Positions 1 to 12,070 of a stretch of DNA of 64,000 nt are shown here, one piece after another (position 1 is the stretch's first letter; each line of letters opens with the position of its first letter). The notes beneath the pieces are model-generated. The model worked only from the letters and a program-made list of their open reading frames with translations. It searched no databases and was not told the origin of the DNA. Where the stretch lies: the NCBI RefSeq assembly GCF_027943255.1, contig NC_072893.1:63024001-63088000 (forward strand), given 5' to 3'. The translations under genes were made by a program, and so were the position numbers. Origin of the DNA: Anastrepha obliqua (taxonomy: Eukaryota > Arthropoda > Insecta > Diptera > Tephritidae).

Positions 1-715
1 TTAACTGAGCAACCGTCGGTGAACGTTTACACGCGATGGGAATGGTCCAGAAAGCAGGCAACTGGGTGCCACATCAGTTGAAGGAGAGGGATATCGGGAG
101 ACGTGTGAGATGCTTCTTGAACGGTAGAAAAAAAGGGTTTCTGCATCGCATCGTCAATAGCGATGAAAAAATATCTATTCTGATAACCCTAAGCGTCGAA
201 AATGTTGGAGCCTGCGAGGTGAACCAGTCCACCCAGCGAAAAACAAATATTAATGCTTCAAAGGTTATGTTATGCATCTGATGGAATCAGAAGGGTGTCT
301 TCTATTATGTACTCCTTAAACCATCTGAAACGATCACTGGCGATCGTTACCGACTGCAACTAATGCGTTTGAATCGAGCTCTCAAAGAAAAGCCGCCGGA
401 TTGGATGGTGGACATGACAAACTGATTTTGCTGCATGACAACGCCAGCCCACATGTTGCTAAATCGATCCAGAAATATTTAGAGGGACTGAATTGGGAAA
501 TCTTGCCCCACCCGTCGTAGTTCCCAGACATTGCCCTTTCTGATTACCATCTGTTCCGATCAATTCCGTCAGCCCTTTTTGGAGAGCGGTTCACTTCTTA
601 CGAGAGCATCACAAACTGGCTCATTGAAGGGATCGAGTCAAAAGAACTCTCATTTTTCGTCAGACGATGCTGCCTGAAAGGTGGAGTAAAGTTGTAGCTT
701 CCAATGGCCCATACT
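1..715 (+). pseudogene. Decayed mariner (DD34D) transposase, 5' end outside window
   Basis: Reading across several frames recovers the order of a mariner transposase. First come the linker after the paired domain (GMVQKAGNWVPHQLKERDI) and the IVNSDEK block around the first catalytic Asp. Then comes HDNASPH near 435, where the second Asp lies, and LSDYHLF near 540 with the third. Exactly 34 residues separate the last two Asp, the DD34D signature of mariner. The C-terminal ERWSKVV block ends near 710. Multiple frameshifts and stops, for example in the PHPPYSPD block, show a dead copy. The N-terminal DNA-binding part lies beyond the window edge. Confidence 0.85.
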
Positions 716-779
716 TCACAAAAAATTATGTATTATTTGATTGTTTAAATAATTCATAATTTTGGCTAAGAAAAGACGG

Positions 780-1080
780 AAACTTATTCCCATAAATAAA
801 CAAATCAAACAAAATTATATTAAATTGAAAAAAAGGAAATTAAATTAATCTGAACTTAATGAGTCTAAATCAAATTAAATCAAATAAAATTAATAATAAA
901 AAAAATTAAAATTAATCTCCTTTAAAATCTGATCTAAATTAAGTCAAATTAATAAAGCTAACTGAATTAATCTCAATCTAAATAAACAATTTATCAAGAA
1001 GAAAAAAAATTATCTAAATAAATTAATGCAAATAAATTAATTGAAAAGAAATTAAATGGAAAGAAATTAAATGAAATTAA
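780..1080. repeat. AT-rich cryptically simple sequence
   Basis: About 300 bases made almost only of A and T, with recurring AAATTAA and AATTAAAT words in irregular phase. No open frame and no transposon signature is visible. It follows directly after the mariner relic and looks like slippage-generated low-complexity DNA. Confidence 0.7.
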
Positions 1081-1459
1081 AGCGCTAGGTGACACTGGGT
1101 TGAAGATATTTTTAGCCGTACTTAAGACCCGATTTGGCTTTTATTAGAAACCTGTATAGTTGACTTAAAAATAAATACTTTTGGAAAATATATATCCAAT
1201 GGGCAGCGCGAAATATATTTCCTAAAAATATTATTGGCAGATCGAAGATGCAAAACGAAGATATACTTGAAAATTAATAATTTAGACTAAAGTGTCTACT
1301 GCATAAGTATAAAAGTAGATATACTTAAAGAACATAAAACTATTTCATTGCGCCAAATCATCTAAAGTTTTTTAGGCAGAACATTTGTTTTACGGGGGCT
1401 TCTTATAAGTAGCCATTAGGTTTTTCCTTTTTGTCGGGACTACTAGCAAGTGCAGCACT

Positions 1460-2640
1460 CAGACATTAATTAAGTCCATTGTACTACACTTGGATTCCCT
1501 TTTTTAATGTTCTTTAAATCTACCCAATCTCCGAAGAAATCTGAGTAGATCTTGTGGTGCCAAGGAGCCAAGGTGGTCGCTTCTTAACATATCAGTGCCT
1601 GATTCGAGCGAAGGCGGGGCAGGCGCACAGGAAGTGGTCCGCCGTCTCATCCTCCTCTTCACAAGCTGGGAAGAGTACACTGCCTGAGATGCCCATCCTT
1701 TCCATGTGATTCGCCCACAGAAAGTGGCCCGTTATCAGTCCAACCAGCTGTCTCCACTCCCTTCTGCTTAATGACAGAAGTGTTTGCGACAGTCGATCGG
1801 ACATGACAGGTAACATCAATTTAGTCCATCTGCAGTCTCTCTCAGCCTGTCAAGCTCGTTTGTGGGTGGTAGTTACCCATTTGCTAACCGTGGCTGTGAT
1901 GGTCGCAGAAGGGAGTGGCAAAACGGGCTCTGGGCCCAAGAAGTTGGCATCAGTGCCCATCTTAGCTAAGGAGTCAGAGGTTTCGTTACCCGCGATACCA
2001 ATGTGTCCCGGGACCGATGTTAGCATCAGGCTATTATGTCTATCGGCATAGTTCAGCCATAAGCGCAGCTTGGCTGTTGCTGCAGACACATATAAGTCTG
2101 CCTCTCCATCGGTTTTCCACAACAAAGTTCATCGCTTCTTGAACTGCATACACCTCCGCTTGATGATTCATGCATTCCAAGAGCAAAGTGCAGTTTTGTC
2201 CCGCTGGATTACACGTAAATCCCAGAGCCGGAGCCATGCTCGGTCCTGGAGCCATCCGTAAAAATGCGAAAACAGTGTTTGCCGGGGTCATTTTCAGAAG
2301 TTGACCACAACTGAGCCGCTGGCAGCACTACACTGTATCTCTTCTCAAGTACGACTCTTGATGGCAAGGAGTTAAGGAGCATGGAGAGAATCGACGTCCA
2401 TGCCTTATCTGTTTTCCAATGCCGGACAGGGTCCGTACCAATTCCCATTGTGTTTCAGCCTGGAGATGGCCTTCAAGGCCTCTCCTTGGATGAAACCATC
2501 AAGTGGTGACAAACCAATCAGAGCACCTAATGCCGGGCCTGAAGTAGTCGGAAAAACTCCGGTGCAACAGATAGCCACAGTGCGTTGTAGTCTCGATAAG
2601 GTCCTCCTGACTCTCACGAGAGAGAGTCTACCATTAGGTA
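1460..2640 (-). pseudogene. Non-LTR retrotransposon 3' relic (RT tail, RNase H, zinc motif)
   Basis: On the minus strand the broken frames read in order: a post-RT segment (RLQRTVAICCTGVFPTTSG) at 2617-2500; an RNase H domain with FTDGSRTEHGSGSGIYV near 2300, NSQAAL near 2060 and VPGHIGIAGNETSDSLAK near 2010; then a C-terminal Cys/His segment (CEEEDETADHFLCACPA) near 1630. This is the order of ORF2 in R1/I/LOA-type elements. At least three frameshifts separate the pieces. The presumed 3' UTR continues to about 1460. The 5' end is truncated, as usual for LINEs. The exact clade cannot be settled by eye. Confidence 0.85.
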
Positions 2641-2874
2641 ACGAACAACATTTTTATATGCAGTACAAAGCTTTAGAATAAATTATCCAATTTACCCGTT
2701 GGAGCCAAATAAAACTTCTCAGTGGTACTATCGAAATTCGCTTTCTTGTTCAACCTTAGATTTTATTACTAGCTAAAAATTAGTTTTAGTAAAAGAAGCA
2801 AACGTATTTTATTTATTACTTTATTTCAATACAAAATGTTTTTTTTTTAATATATGTATATAATTGACCCTTAC

Positions 2875-2965
2875 ACCCTTGGTGTCCTTGGTGTCCTCTT
2901 CCTATTTGTGGCGTACGTCTTCATGTTTTCCCACAAATAGAGAACATTTTTTAAATGAAGTCTTC
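2875..2965 (-). repeat. Fragment of tRNA-derived SINE (body region)
   Basis: The stretch with CTATTTGTGGCGTACGTCTT and a following CCACAAATAGAG matches the reverse complement of the 3' body of the SINE copy at 13577-13883. Only about 90 bases are recognisable. Confidence 0.55.
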
Positions 2966-2969
2966 AAAT

Positions 2970-4270
2970 TGAGAAAATGGGTTCCAACAGTAATTAAATA
3001 TCACTTAAAAGTACCGTTTTTAAAATGTGTGAAATGGGTGTGGTTTTTAACCGATTCCTCCCACTTTCGATACCAACCATTCCAATGTGCGCACTGAGGT
3101 CTCTATATCTCAATCACTATTTTCAAATGATTGGTTCCAAAAACAGACTGATGACAGATATTAATATTTTTCAATTTCATTAATTTTAAAATGCTAAATT
3201 ACGCTTAAAGAGATCAAAATCATTAGAGATGCCTCTCACTGATTTATTAGCTTCCCGGCTCTTTAAATGGCTTTTGCGTAAAACCCTTAAATACCAAGTG
3301 AAGTACCGTAATTTTAGAGAAACTTTAATTTTCTTTACAATGGCATTGCTACTCTTATTCCTAGAAATTTTTAAATACTCGATTTCATTCTTTGGGAATT
3401 GCATTGAAAATTGAATTGCATTAGCATTGGTCTAAGACGCAGCTCAAAAGCAAATAAAGACATTTTCAAAAACCAAAGATATTGCGGTTTTATAAAACAA
3501 AACAAAAAACACAGTTCTTAATGGGCAACCCAAAAGCAATTCGTGGTATTGCAGCGCACTAACATAAAATCTGCATCTAAATAGAAGCAATTTAAGAGGG
3601 AGTGCGTCAAAACCATAAACAAAGCAAAACGAAGCAAGCTAAGCTACTGAAAACCATGAAAAAATGTGAAAAACGAATTAATAGAGCATCAATTTTGGCA
3701 CAACTGGTTGCAAATTGGAAACAAAAATACGCTTAAAAGGTTCCAAAAAATCTAAGAAATTAAGCCGGAAAAAATAATGGCGCGAGAAATGCTTTTACTA
3801 GAAGCAAATGGGTGCAAGCTGAAGGAAAATAGAAAAACTAGAGAGCATTGCACAATAGAATATCGAATATGCACAGACAGCACAACAACACGCAACGCAC
3901 TGCAAGTACATTATAAAGGGTCGGCATTCAATTGGCTACTTTTTAAAAATAATACAAATCTTGTCACATTCAATAATTTTTGATATTTTTTGGTTCATTA
4001 GATAAAGTAAACCTTCCGATTAATATGGAAATTCGAGTAACTGGACTGACGCTGGAAAACATTTTATTTGAATTTCATACACTTCACTTTAGCCTACTAT
4101 CACCTTTAATATACACCCCTGCTCCATTCCTACAGTACTCCATTTGGATCCTCTCTGTGTTATTCGAAACAGTGCCAGAAGTCTTCTTCATTCAACTACT
4201 CCAGAACAGGTACCGCTTTTACAACTTTGAAGATTTAGGACGCAGATATAAATTGCACGGGTAGCTGAAG
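2970..4270. other. No gene recognised
   Basis: AT-rich sequence with short open frames at 3777-3983 and 3980-4264. They resemble nothing I know and show no supporting neighbours. Some residual transposon sequence may be present but cannot be identified. Confidence 0.4.
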
Positions 4271-4279
4271 CTGTACTGG

Positions 4280-4690
4280 GTTAGACTAGGCCATTTCTTC
4301 GTGTGCTCTTTCGAAAGCTCTTTGGCCCCAGTATAATAGATGCAGGACTCAGAAAGTCTTGGAGACTGCACGCCACTCAATTTCCAAAGTTGTAGCTGTA
4401 TTTACTGGTCATTGGACGAGGTTTAGCAATAAGTCCCCATTGCAGAAGCTGTGGAATTTTTCAGAGAAGGAGACTGTTTAGCACTTAATCTGTAAATGTC
4501 CGAGTTTGGCAGCTAAACGATTAAGGTAACTGAGTGCTCCTTTCATCAGTCTTCTTCACTACATCAACAGCTCTGGCTGCCTGTAGATATCTGCCTATTG
4601 GAGGTCTCATAATGGTAGCGAAAGAGAGATTTAGTGCTACTTGAGGGGTGCCAGACTGCTACTTCAGCGATTCCATCAGACCATGCAGAA
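4280..4690 (+). pseudogene. Non-LTR retrotransposon 3' end relic
   Basis: Around 4395-4530 the plus strand reads SKVVAVFTGHWTRF followed by EKETV*HLICKCPSLAAKRLR. This is the conserved C-terminal block of RNase H-bearing LINEs: TGH, then a Cys/His motif, then ALAxRRL. Stop codons interrupt it. The 3' UTR probably runs to about 4690, where it meets an unrelated RTE-like relic on the other strand. Confidence 0.7.
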
Positions 4691-5140
4691 TGAACTGGAT
4701 AATCGGAGAAAGCATGAGTTTTCTTTCCACTAAGCGAATCGTTTTTTCCTGGCGGTAACCGGCACCAACTCGACACACTAAGTGAAACCAAGTTCTTCTC
4801 CACCTGATCTTTCCAACGCAGAGGGGGTCCTGCTTTTCCTCTGCTACCATCAGCTGGTACCGCATCGAATAGTTTCAGAGACGGAGCATTTGTATGCATT
4901 CAGACTATATGACCCTTCCAACGAATCCGCTGAATCTTTATTCGCTGCTCTATGCCTTTGTCACCGTAAAGCTCATACAGCTCATTGTTCCATCACCTAC
5001 GATACTTGCCTCCACCAAAGTGCAAATGTCCAAAAATCTTCCGCAGAATCTTTCTCTCAAACACTCCAAGGGACGCCTCATCGGATATTGTCATCATCCG
5101 AGTTTCTGGACTAGTTCGCCACAAATGAAGTATTTTTGGG
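4690..5140 (-). pseudogene. RTE-like reverse transcriptase C-terminus, relic
   Basis: The minus strand carries a frame-shifted copy of the region after the RT domain. It begins with the GVFERKILRKIFG block near 5070-5030, then an LYELYGDKGIEQRIK-like block, then APSLKLFDAVPADGSRGK and PPLRWKDQVEKNL near 4860-4790. This order is typical of RTE-type ORF ends. A second relic of the same family lies at 60920-61215 on the plus strand and shares the DAVPAxGSR and PPLRWKxQVEK words. Confidence 0.75.
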
Positions 5141-5189
5141 AAATTAGGATGTTCCCAGTGTATAGACGTACTTGCCCATTAAGCGTGTG

Positions 5190-5588
5190 AGGATGCAGAT
5201 TATTTCTGGATACCTACAAAAAACTTTAACACCACGTTAGGCCAACTCAAGTGAAGTGCTCAAAGTATCGATTATATGATGAGCTGTGTGACACGGTGCA
5301 AAACGCTACTAAAACCAAAAGCCGTCGAAGTTTACATCACAACGCAAAAACAGGTCAATAGCGCCACCCCGAAATCGTTGTGGTACTATTACTTACTGCA
5401 GATTCATTGGTATCTTGACAGTCGCGTGAGATCTCGATCAGCAGACGGTCTCTAGAGGACAATGAAGTTCATCTGAAACTTCTTTTCAAAATTTCGGATG
5501 GGTCAAATATGACTACTTTGTGTCGAGGAGACTGACTTTCAGCCATTTTTTTCAGCTTCAGAGCTGTCAGTGCCAAATAAAAAAATGA
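5190..5588. other. No gene recognised
   Basis: About 400 bases without a supported frame or a transposon terminus that I can identify. Confidence 0.4.
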
Positions 5589-5800
5589 AATAATTGCCGC
5601 TTACACTTCTGTTAGGTATTTGGCAGAGCTCCTCCTCCTATTTGAGGTATGCGTATTGATATTCTTCCACAAATGGAGGAGCTACAGTTTTAGGCCGACT
5701 CCGAACGTCAAATGCTTTCTCTTGAGGAGCTTTTTCATAGCAGAATACTCGCCTGTCGATGGGCGACCGCTATTAGGAAGATCTTTTCTTATTTGGTTTG
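5589..5800 (-). repeat. tRNA-derived SINE, head-truncated copy
   Basis: This is the reverse complement of the SINE body seen in full at 13577-13883. It starts with the 3' end (AATTGCCGCTTACACTTCTG), continues through CTCCTCCTCCTATTTGAGG and GAGGAGCTTTTTCATAGCAG, and stops near GGGCGACCGCTATTAGGAAG. The tRNA-like head with boxes A and B is absent. Confidence 0.8.
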
Positions 5801-5869
5801 AAAAGATATCTGCTGGTAGACCACCCTTTATATACATATGCATGTAATTGTGCAACAACAGGAAATTCA

Positions 5870-6885
5870 CATTGCCGGTACTTGAATTTACACTTACATG
5901 CTACCGAAAGCTAGCACCACCAACAGCAAATGGTCAATTCTTCAACCAACAACCCGCACTCCCCTTGCACAAACAAACCAAGTTTTAGTAAACCTCACCA
6001 CCCAAGGCCACAGAAATGTTTCACATTCCACATCAACCGCATACAATCATCGGCACCGACAGTATCCCCAATAAGACAGACCATCGAATCGAATTGAATC
6101 GAAGGGATAGGGAGTAAAATCGACAAGAATGTATAATTCGTTTGCGGACAATTATGTTATCAGCGGTTAGTAAAATTCTACGCCACGTTCATCTTGTATG
6201 GAAATATTTACATTTCAATGAAATGGAATAAATTCGATTTGAAACATATCCCATTGCAAGGCTAAAGCTGTATGTGACGAAAAGTGGCGTAAGCACAAAG
6301 GCAAAGGAGCAGCTGCCACGAGAAGGTCACTCTGCTGCGAAGTTTGAGATAGTTATTTTTTATCCTTAGGACATTTGCATTGTTTTTAACGCAATGCAAT
6401 GCTTCTTGCCTGTACACGAAATATGTATTAAAATTTCGAATTCCATAAATTGTTTGATGGAACACAGGCACAGAATAGGATTTAGCATCTACAAATGGAC
6501 AAATGAAAAAAATCTCATTGATTGCTATTTGGAACTTCTTAAAAGTTTTTGAGTGCCCATAATTTTGAAAATAGTCTCAGTCATATATTCTTTGTGCATT
6601 TGAGTAAATAAAAAAATATTTTTCTACTGTAATATACATAAAAAGTACATAAAAAACGGGCAGCGTTGATAACGCGAAAGACATGATTTTCAAAGCTGAG
6701 TCCAACCTTCATCAAACGCAAGACAAGACATAGTTTATGAGTACACAACACGCAATCCAGACTTCGGGCAAGTGAGTGGAGAGTTCCGAATGAACTGTTC
6801 ACTGTTTTCATGGATTATAACGGTATTTTACACCAAGAATTTTTGACGGGCCACCACCAGAAGGTCAGACATTAATAAGAACTAG
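5870..6885. other. No gene recognised
   Basis: Two short minus-strand frames (6262-6471 and 6581-6811) have no recognisable similarity or context. The stretch 5880-6060 is unusually rich in CA/AC words. It may be single-copy non-coding DNA between insertions. Confidence 0.4.
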
Positions 6886-6889
6886 TATT

Positions 6890-7800
6890 TAGGCCTTGTA
6901 AGACATTTACGTCTCTTTACCCCTTTCTAATCGGATACGCAGACGATATCACAGCACGAAACCTTAAAGAAGCTCGTAAAAAACTTAACCAAGTAATGAT
7001 ACGAACACCAAGGTGACTAGATTCACGTCGCCTCAAATTAGCCACAGAGAAAACTTCTAACCAAGAAGCCCATCCCATTAGAAGTTAGCATGCAAACTTG
7101 CTTAAATAAGCTAACCCAAAAAAAATAAGCTAATGGCAAAAATATAGATATGTGGAGCTGAACTGTGGGCAAATGCGCTAAAGGTAAATCACCGATGCAA
7201 GCCCTTAGCATCGGTACAACGAACGACAGTCGTGAGAGTTGTGTCCACCTACCGCACAGTATCAGGGCCAGCTGTTCACGTAATAAGTGGTTCAATACCG
7301 ATAGACTTACCAGCTTTTGAAATGAGAATGCTATAGACATTAAAGAAGGAGGGAAAGGAAGAAAGAGTTAGCAAACTGCAGCGCGCGAAATAAGCGATGA
7401 AACACTAAGACTTTGGCAAGACTGTTGGATTAACGAAAAACGCGACAGATAGACGGCTGGGCTTATAAAAGACGTTGCCACGTGGAACAGCAGGGATTTC
7501 AGTGAAGTCAATTTTTATAGAACCCAACTGCATTTGGAGCACGGGTGTTTCCAGAAATACCTGTTCAAAATAGGGAAAAGCGAGTACTCCACATGCATAT
7601 ACGGGGATGCCACCGAAGCTGACACTGAACACACATTCTTCCAATGTATGCATTGGGAACAAGAACGTCGAACGGTGGAGAATTCAGTAGAAAATGTTAT
7701 CTACAAGATGCTAAGTAACTGAGACATATTCGCCAAAAACGAAAGGATTTCTGAGAAAGCAACTCGTGGATTTTTCACCATGATAACGTACCGTAGTGCA
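6890..7800 (+). pseudogene. R1-like non-LTR retrotransposon 3' relic, copy 1
   Basis: Near 6932 the plus strand reads IGYADDI, the reverse transcriptase active-site box. It is followed by a thumb-like region, then LWANALKVNHRCKPLASVQR and RVVSTYRTVSGPAVHVISG near 7165-7290, the signature after the RT domain of R1-type elements. HGCFQKYLFKIGKSE and a CIYG...EHTFFQC Cys/His motif follow at 7540-7660. Several frameshifts and stops interrupt it. No RNase H domain is visible between these blocks, which fits R1 better than LOA or I. Confidence 0.8.
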
Positions 7801-7859
7801 GTGCTTTGTTTATCGACGAATTTTTGGTTAAGAACGAAACGAATACCATCCAATAGCCA

Positions 7860-8740
7860 TCGAATTCAACCCACCCTGAGTACGTTCTGAATAAGGCATC
7901 GAGTGTGTACTCCTGTCTGGCACGAATAATATCAAACAACGGGGGCCTTGCCACAGCAAACTTATACTATACAGTAGGGTTGTCAGCTCGGTCCTTTTTT
8001 ACGCGACACCGATCTGGGCTGATGCCTTGAGCATAAACAGCTATTGAAGAAAACTAATTAATATCCATATATCGGTGAAACGCTTTGCGGATTATCTGGG
8101 GAATCCGCACAATTTCTGATGGTGCATTTTTCGTCATTGCAAGACTAATCCCGCTAGACATTCTGGCAAAAGATATGCAAAGGTTATTTATAAGGCTATC
8201 CGAACAAGACGGTAGAGCGAAGCATAAGGAAGAAAGGCAGCAGAAGAAAGGCGTTGTTCGATCCCCCCTGAAAGCACCGGCGGCACAGGTCCCTAAGGGT
8301 CCATCTACTCTGAGTGCGTGATTTAATACCCATCCTTACAGCGTGCTTAGAAAGAATAAACTACCACCTAACTCAATTCACATACAACTTTCAGGGTATG
8401 AGGTATTTAGGATATACGTCCATAGATTTGGCCATGAGAGTTCACCAAACTTCCCAATCTGCACGTAGAGGGAAGAAGATGTTGAACACGCCTTGTTCCA
8501 ATGTACGCGCTATGCTCTTAGAGCCAACCCCGTGAGAAAATAGCTTTTTGGCAGTTCCTCGGGGAAAGTGATAGTTAGTGGAGAAGTGTTTAATACGTAA
8601 GTATCATGAGAGTTTCCTCTTCACAGGCATCATCCCACCTGACCTGATATGGAAAAAGGCTATGATGGATATACTGAAAATATACCATAGTTCCAGAAAT
8701 GTTTCGAGAGCTGGATCAAACGCTGGCATTAGTACCAGGG
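7860..8740 (+). pseudogene. R1-like non-LTR retrotransposon 3' relic, copy 2
   Basis: A second, different copy in the same orientation. LRIIWGIRTISDGAFFVIARLIPLDILAKD-like coding lies at 8085-8185, matching the R1-type post-RT block. YHLTQFTYNF then lies near 8350, and a degraded Cys/His stretch (VEHVLFQC-like) near 8480. It differs clearly from copy 1 just upstream, so these are two separate insertions and not a tandem duplication. Confidence 0.75.
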
Positions 8741-9790
8741 GAGTGTTTTGAAGGCGATAGAATTTTTTTTTTTGAGGAATAAACTTATATTTCGGATTTT
8801 CCTAATATATTCCAGAAACTTTTTGATCACGGTAGTATTCCGAAATAGAGGCATATAAAATAGTAAGCATTTAATGTCTTTAAACCAATATTTTTAGTTT
8901 TCCTCTGTTAACGCTTTGACTACCATGAGGATTGTGCGTCCCGTGAGAAATTTAAAAAATGGTTCAAAATAAAATTTGCGTTATATTTAAATAAGAAAAT
9001 GTCAAATTTGTGGTTGTAAGTATTTTCCGTTCATAATCGTTCATTTGACTAGCGTTGAGCTGGTGCATTGTTTTTTATTGCAATTAGTTAATCTTCCATT
9101 GGGAACTATAGCCCCAACTAAAATAGCACCAATAACCTAGTGGGGCATACTACCTTTCAATGGATATTAATTAAAACCAAAAAATCTGCGCTATTGAGTA
9201 TTATTTCTATCCGAAAAGCAACCCGAATTTTTGTTCATAGACTGGTATTGAAAGGATTAAGGGAAAAATCGAAAGGATAAAGTTCAGAATCGCCAACGGA
9301 TGTTTCGTATAATATTTTATTTATTATTTTTTTTTAATCTTATGCCTTGAATTTTTATCCAACTAAAAGATTCACTCACAATATTTGTTTAGTCTTCTTG
9401 TCGTCGGGTTTTCAATAGGTTTGGTGGAAATAATTATTGCCGTTGCATTTTTAGTCAGGAAAGGGATTACCAATGCTGACTGACTGATATAACTAAAAAA
9501 CAATTTTATTTTTTATAATTAACAATAACTGACCTTCGCATACTAATGAACAATATGAGTATCAAACAGTCTTCACGGCTTCCTTTTCTATATTACAACT
9601 GCGATCAATTTTTAGTGAACATTTTTAGGTTAAGGTGAATATTAAAGAAATTTTTTTCTCTTTCAAATTTCAACTTTCAAACCAATGACTTTACTACATT
9701 TTTAAAACTATAGCCTCATTTATTATTTATCGGAAGTATTTCCAAAAATTTGAGGGAAAAATAAGGTTTTTAAAATAAAATACTCAATTA
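8740..9790. other. No gene recognised
   Basis: AT-rich, with short homopolymer runs (for example T runs at 8762 and 9330). No frame or repeat terminus could be supported. Confidence 0.4.
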
Positions 9791-9794
9791 GCAT

Positions 9795-10790
9795 CCATAC
9801 ACAGGCTGACTCGGAAATTTCGTACGCGGATCTGTTGAAGCTTGCGAATGGTGAGACTAGCGGGAGTATCTTTGAGCCGAAATTTAAAAGATCGATACCA
9901 ATTAGCGATGATCCCATAGTCTTTCAAGCGGAGATCTATGGCATAGAAATCTGTTGCAGAGAATGTCTACGAAAAGGGGTAGACCTATTATGAACCTATT
10001 TCGAATCACATCTTTATTTCGTCAGACAGCCAAGCAGCCTCATGTGCACTGCAGTCTCACACAATGGCATCTAAACGCATTGAGGAATACTTCATTGAAC
10101 TCAAGGCCCGTGAACCAAAAAACAGCGTCTTTCGGACTGGGCACCAAGACTTAACAGCAACGAGCAGGCGGACTGTCTTGCGAAATTAGGCACTACATCG
10201 CAATTCCATAGGCCGAAGTCATGCAAAACAGTTTTTCCTTTCTTCTGGAGGAGCATCAGTAGGCTCTTAAATCTGAATAGGTAGGCTCTTAAATCTGAGC
10301 TCTCAATGGTTATTGTAGAGGAAAATGTAGTTTTCGTAATCATTTCAAGAATCAGACGTTTTTACGAGACACGAGATGAAGACTCACTAACCTAGGTGGT
10401 GTGAATCTGCATCCATCTTCGAAAATTTGGAATGAAAAGACGGAAGCAGTGCTCAAATTCATTATAAACCTTCAGTTATAGGCTCGCGGCTAAGCACAAT
10501 ATACCACATCAGAGGTCACAATGCATTTCAATCAGTAGAACCTTTTTAGTATGGTAGAATAAGGCGTCTATCGTTTTTGCGCGCTGGGCGATGAAACACC
10601 AGAGCACATCCTCTACGAATGTTGGCTCTCGCAAGATGAAAACTCACTCATTTAGATTGTGAGACTTTGCTTCCATTGATAATACAGAAGAAAAAGCCCA
10701 AAGAAATGCTTAAATTCATCAAATTATAGGCTCGCAGCCAAGCACTATAAACCACATCACTATGACTCAAAATAATAATAATAATAATAT
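9795..10790 (+). pseudogene. RNase H-bearing LINE relic ending in a (TAA)n-type tail
   Basis: Several frames together give an RNase H domain: DGS-like start near 9830, IPISDDPIVFQAEIYGIE near 9895-9945, a DSQAA-like block near 10015, and NEQADCLAKLGTTSQF near 10155-10200. A Cys/His block (FCALGDETPEHILYEC) lies at 10580-10625. The 3' end runs into an AATAATAATAAT tract at 10771-10790, a tail type known from I-clade elements. The last ~150 bases occur twice (10370-10520 and 10634-10770), and a 17-base word is repeated at 10260 and 10282. Confidence 0.75.
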
Positions 10791-10929
10791 ACAAGTTCGT
10801 GTAGTGGAAGGATATTGGAGGCAAAAAAGCTATAAAGTTAGCTCAGATACAATAACTCCACATTTATTTATGTTGTTGCTGAATGCATTCAAGACTGTTC
10901 CTTGATTCTGTCAAATGAATGTAAATACG

Positions 10930-11330
10930 TCATGAAATTAATCCAAATATTCATAGCCATATTTGCCGATGACTCTAGGTTAAATGAAAGGCTTGCTAAT
11001 GGCAAAGAACACTCGCTAAACTCGACCTTATCGCTAAGCCTAAACTTATACGAGTATGACCGCCGCAGCGTATTGCAGACTGAATTTTTAACAACTAAGG
11101 CTACCGCTGTTTGGTTTCAATATTCTCCCACAACGGTACAATCCATTAAAGTGTACACCGATAGCCAAGTTTCAATTAAATAGTCGAACAGTACCTCTTT
11201 AAAGTAGCAGGTTACTGAGTCTATTAGGGTCATGAACCTATTAGGGACTTAGTCAACTATAGTCAGAATGTAAGTGCTTATTGTGTAAATGCTAGATTAT
11301 TGTCAGAAAGTGTAAATGGCAGATGGATCA
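10930..11330 (+). pseudogene. Degraded RNase H domain of a second LINE
   Basis: The frame at 10902-11183 contains IFADDSRLN, then SVLQTEFLTTKA, then IKVYTDSQVSIK. These are the first Asp, the FQAE Glu region and the third-Asp TDSQ block of a LINE-type RNase H domain. Spacing is compressed and the flanks are full of stops. It is separate from the LINE that ends at 10790. Confidence 0.6.
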
Positions 11331-11339
11331 GTAAATTCA

Positions 11340-11526
11340 CTTACCAGCAAACCAACCAAACAAACAGATAAGTGCAAGGTTCGACGAAAAAAAGATCTAA
11401 GTCGTTAGCTTGTCTTGATCATCTCTTCATAATGTGAATAATCGGTGAAATAAATGGATAATCTTTCATGAAGATACTCTTTCCTTGTATCTCCAGGAGA
11501 GAGATGGGCTCTCCATCCGCATTATA
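11340..11526. other. No feature recognised
   Basis: A short stretch between a LINE relic and the left end of a DD41D transposon. Nothing can be supported in it. Confidence 0.4.
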
Positions 11527-12057
11527 AAGGGTGGTTAAGTTTCAAGGGCCGGTGTTGATTTTGAATAAAATACAATTTTTTTAATAAATTATTGCCATTT
11601 CTCTTTATTATGATAATACTGGTATGACTAAATTACGTATTGAATAAAATATTGGCCAAATGACCGCCACGGCCTCGGCGGCACACCTCCATCCGATGGT
11701 CCAAATTTTCGATGACCCTGAGGCATAATTGAGGTTCTATGCCGTTAATGTGACGAATTATCTCATCCTTTAGCTCTTGAATTGTTGCTGGCTTATCGAG
11801 GTACACCTTTTCTTTCAAATAACTTCAAAGAAAGAAGTCCAACGGTGGCAAATCACATGATCTTGGCGGCCAATTGGCATCCCCGCGATGTGCGATTATT
11901 CGGCCATCAAATTTTTCGCGCAAAAGAGCCATTGTTTCGTTAGCTGTGGGACATGTGGCACCGTCCTGTTAAAACCACATATCGTCCACATCCATATCTT
12001 CCAAATCGGGCCATAAAAAGTTCGTTATCCTCTCACGATAGCGAACACTATTCACAG

Positions 12058-12070
12058 TAACTGCCTGACC
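12058..12070. repeat. Target-site duplication, left copy (13 bp)
   Basis: TAACTGCCTGACC is repeated exactly at 13312-13324 on the other side of the LINE insertion. Confidence 0.9.

Noticed and set aside
36..281. 81-codon frame as a separate small gene
   Set aside because: Its first part is mariner transposase linker sequence; the rest is the same relic read out of frame.
4782..5114. 110-codon plus-strand frame
   Set aside because: Its reverse strand carries clear RTE-like coding; the plus frame has no known similarity.
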